From Candidatus Margulisiibacteriota bacterium (GTDB lineage Bacteria > Margulisbacteria > WOR-1 > XYC2-FULL-46-14 > JAHJBW01), in NCBI GenBank assembly GCA_018813405.1, contig JAHJBW010000073.1:1-17017 (forward strand): a stretch of DNA of 17,017 nt, written 5' to 3'. Every line of letters begins with the position of its first letter. Within the stretch, counting starts at the first letter, position 1. Shown here piece by piece: positions 17,001-17,017 of the stretch. Under the pieces are notes generated by a model. That model was not told where the DNA came from and made no database searches. It saw only the letters and a list, made by a program, of their open reading frames with translations. The position numbers and the translations under genes are program-made.

Positions 17001-17017
17001 CTGGCTTTTGGATAGAA
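8057..17017 (-). CDS. Giant SecA-like motor protein, N-terminus outside window
   Basis: One frame of 2986 codons, still open at the right edge: the 62 codons before the first in-window ATG (16831) contain no stop and read as ordinary protein. Residues below count from the edge. Coiled-coil-rich helices lie at about 197-283 and 630-696. Hydrophobic blocks lie at about 805-836, 1057-1165 and 2673-2763. A SecA-type motor spans about 1555-2125: TGEGKT (1591-1596), VDEFDFIYLDQGLTP (from 1695), SDGLHQA (1822-1828), IPTN (1890-1893) and SGRAGRQ (2097-2103). SecA couples ATP hydrolysis to protein export, but it is normally about 800-950 residues, so this is not the housekeeping copy. No zinc-binding SecA tail is visible. 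The regions outside the motor are not recognised. A role at a membrane is inferred. No stop or frameshift interrupts it. Confidence 0.9.
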   Translation of the reverse strand, partial: FYPKASQFFRALGIEDAENFKAFLAFFKTLSGTATLEEKAAGLKTLLGKKEKFITVPLNLDEMIGNLRGFSSRIAAGDRIAVSVVDEEGKKDKFEYYWISAEGKVTAFSEEEQKNISNSVLPVLLRGGFFAKPNIDYTSNFIRLEGARTEQILALQAAIHKVEPKTINALAQMMREGRSLEQIIDDITSSMKKVEYAGHSLKKTEAKAKSIVVEAEKAKTRLEEMAQNNDLNGAVDQKKQIRLRQLDLAEMNKGFQAQAKKTKGLYDNYQRKLGNVSKLLGLSKNELPAVLAFLQALETTCNFSVIDLNKVAELVEDLSKLSGISLTDSNLVAVVNRSVLMRLIEQAPAAKNDSHLERVAKDNINDLAKHPIILIKSAFPVLEKMDTSSESITSPELLKITEYFSPRYKLESLAFSDVEGVKQKKKDNKQSKAVNLIRMVTASNSPLHKKYKDALGKLLKAMKADNNTYFTRSELDLLREVLTGLKDDNQIWADIYKKIVDEDGHFSFRVRCTRSGLSEADQSKLVKFAEDNPNYTITTLQPLSSFLYGTWGTDDPKEVLEVKLILRRIAKQMADQLPDKKADFNLDLLTFAVEEMKNTGKVTQDIKIPQGVEEHVWMLFRWERLTPEQQTEFKTLLASFRQANKDLETAGKNLKDASARLKEAGKKEKTALEKAARGIELAYNKKRAEAQTIQEKYLKLVNDLKLDGTVGKDDVEAILTAKALESVIPLLDILFLDENGLRTNRREEIRTPEQIRDFVLSQIDKKDGWASLTRDPGEDIEISMAKKVVSYILSIKYFNKVKQGNMLLAPLALLPFASTAKLIATTAMGVAGFVMDKKDEGTETDKVFSLPSWMYNYPGTAQIAALSQGIQSEPNMNLAPQVHFIMAILGIKDQFSIFERIFENGMGKVTEKDITDLLKGMSDRIKKLEAYAVTAIEKKITELPTTQQEIWNKFKASGELPFKLPEGSFELYLQSDRSEAAEHCLQVIQLVMFLLEQEGQIVGKHLQVSNGEHIGLAQVEATLENGVVFRPSNEDQTGRVSAEDAGLEEKDFDFGDFTLDVGRGLLDTTFMFYSMPATFMEMGVQYVKDGLQSIEDYIENGDSLRGKQTAKNYAGLVTGVLSFQHMPLAFMGDFSQLWDEGQYGLATGSFLAVAKFFLDTARMTFFKFNMAREFLMNRPTVGMKAPISFFNWPLHLAYETVGRLAKLGVNLVSSPEKRPQSWLQYPDRFIERLSLLPGEGKEWVLNRRPFTSLASATRPSPRGNVGRFLLSIPKTVLVDGVKEELVGQGLMERFYGWGARNSVFGFNLSADSEMKGALADLDMGIESPGKTARALRKQEIGIDRVSLHKGILLEVERTSDGKIKYQGESAALFHQLKARLETLRTANLNTTVFGENLAVREIRIVDGNETNIEIFEGEGGSKHLRLTLGIELLKQPGAIDLSEASSRLQAAVGDIFDPNAEIEKAAEPRDLKAVEKKIQGMAENIDSLWAKGGTAKTPAERQRQLQRMGKLEKAARKKLPGNFKGLSLNEQIEAMDRPVLEEGGRKISYTEARMLRTRALIHQVTGEIVLTTPQIKGILAMHNGISAQIYTGEGKTIDYAAVHILDAPTKRKLISLTHNNLTAKDNFNKMVKLYKAAGLKAAVAKYTDAGLDVKFAKNQVIYLSMTDLAFIELNNKVSAGGKIVNIPWENGLFRVDEFDFIYLDQGLTPFIMSGGELKATDQKAWRAAYKTARGLAEKTDYSHGEEGARIDEKTFDQKRFYNEKGKAVVWGQLSLEQQKRIMRCIKAKHMELGVDYQVHYLKNGIVVLDTKTGTIAEGSNYSDGLHQALQAKEEIWKGFLGSRITPESATIAQVLAKTLVKKIRHIVASSGTLEQINPILEKMGIQFLDIPTNIPRYKWQNLDNDPKINIQKNLDAIRGMLNKAKGKGEIPLPGRVIQIRGNAGNEGQITKAIQSIGIESNKIGVFIEHDVKMFADNKAKIKAIVEQARADVKLGRPIVVGVDNPKLAAQIFEALKADKDLKKAIKASPLKKKGTDFLAYGKEMSYHQIFECLIESRCAILVTTLAKRATDILTKKEGITLYLPDQEGGSWEGRQKSGRAGRQSASAIIRYFSSPECAIYRGRLGEKGLKFALQKMGIDPAKTKLTPASTYADAMKETDITKLNADTVNELFVSAQASYDQLLFDRWEAGAKMESLLPKPLQEQLDALRNIFAPSNDPQDFKKKCETMVRTELEFLWDGKDSINLEVSGERAALQKAVRKLGKMYNVELTIDIPLTGEYSFSKIAGKMAQQLAPQLFDYDKIEHRNLRDLIGKAYNKFEQNLQTLQDELTKRYHSQGKLVASSDGAAVREKFVAENAAKFINLVEAFNRQAARTVHKQKKVEAFPLFGKYGKLGRGRSARKVGVDGTGIFTEAGKAAAAPVAYQSEQNRRLAGDGLLLVKQNGRIKLVAPVRGYQMSVELRQALGAMNNFPILSNLADGTMIRYRQNGGPARCDIITDRATGYADQSFAVIGNTIAWEGGGQGFGAIEDLHGREVAEKVRAQRSELFQAPKLSAEQLAEVNDIAKAVGLEEEITSVEELRQIVEYARPKLGLVIEQTSRGVVRGTATIAAVELAADLLGIEDKKARFTFVMGVLETYPRLSNIGGALRGGVFEGKSFVEAMGIKDVPKIEVTMAALKGVGGVLKNIGVAGFLAKGIDALIGFKYDHGHWLRHHLTNIFATTAVMGGAEAIAALKGVRLTGTAVGGALTGVGIVTLLDTGYSLFSSDYRLEVEMRAYEKIQVESVSKGFWGATILRETANALAGSMLRRSTVSDNPAYLLAELRKDFKAGRELRATAISALQRFYMQKVFRDPSELAVKMEFRKLLGKEIEMNETEKRVCAHIEVMHKLHGSKMTAGELKLSVVKAFPGLTLEDVEKITERAEIKSMQLLLSRIHVMNPHDINETFSSINDDLRGMFDKKGLLIEGKAGQLLNWVKKNIKVSQAPNS
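10640..12360 (-). other. SecA-type translocase motor region within the giant protein
   Basis: Order and spacing follow SecA. NBD1 runs from the Q-motif-like LTTPQIKGILAMHNG through Walker A GEGKT (12230-12244) and HNNLTAKDN (compare VNDYLAKRD) to VDEFD (V at 11933-11935). A region equivalent to the preprotein cross-linking domain follows and ends in DTKTG...SDGLHQALQAKEE. NBD2 then has SSGT (compare MTGT), DIPTN-x-P-R, VTTLAKRATDI (compare ATNMAGRGTDI) and SGRAGRQ (10709-10729). Walker A, the DE pair and the motif VI arginines are kept. IDEARTP has become LDQGLTP and GRGTDI has become KRATDI. ATPase activity is likely; interaction with SecYEG is not shown. Confidence 0.85.

Noticed and set aside
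8057..17017. Housekeeping secA
   Set aside because: The size, the altered IDEAR and GRGTDI motifs, the missing zinc tail and the very long flanks do not match the essential SecA.

Overview
The window reads as a stretch of bacterial chromosome, probably from an uncultivated anaerobic fermenter. The gene set is a small 2[4Fe-4S] ferredoxin, a rubrerythrin-type ferritin-like protein, acetate kinase, a flavinyltransferase and an alternative GlmU. A giant open frame and a stand-alone AAA/DUF4143 ATPase also fit candidate-phylum genomes (Omnitrophota- or Margulisbacteria/WOR-1-like). That placement is an impression from gene content and is not proven. The code is standard and genes are tightly packed. 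No tRNA, rRNA or CRISPR array was seen.

Layout. Positions 30-1046 (+) hold a redox trio: glutaredoxin-like protein, ferritin-like diiron protein and a 56-residue ferredoxin. A terminator-like stem follows and runs straight into a GPH/MelB-type sugar symporter gene (1107-2414, +). That gene converges, with a 4-nt gap, on aspartate carbamoyltransferase pyrB (2419-3354, -). pyrB diverges from a coupled operon apbE-ackA-alternative glmU (3395-6593, +), in which both junctions are ATGA overlaps. The 40-nt pyrB/apbE gap carries overlapping divergent promoters.

A self-standing ATPase gene (6625-7938, +) follows. It is bounded by a perfect 21-bp direct repeat whose left copy is the 3' end of the glmU-like gene. 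It has its own near-consensus promoter, which ends exactly at a leaderless ATG. It therefore looks like a compact cassette inserted between an operon and its terminator (7972-8031).

The rest of the window (8057 to the right edge, -) is one uninterrupted frame of at least 2986 codons, still open at the edge. Its middle third is a SecA-type translocase motor: Walker A, DEAD-like region, preprotein cross-linking-like region and the second nucleotide-binding fold with GRAGRQ. Long unfamiliar helical, coiled-coil and hydrophobic segments flank this motor. A SecA-like motor embedded in a giant polypeptide is the most unusual item here and the best candidate for an undescribed system.

How the genes fit together: the left genes suggest thiol/iron redox handling in an anaerobe. 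apbE would flavinylate extracytoplasmic redox proteins encoded elsewhere, ackA would make ATP from acetyl phosphate, and the GlmU-like enzyme would feed UDP-GlcNAc to the envelope. The SecA-like giant probably works at or across a membrane. The last statement is inference.
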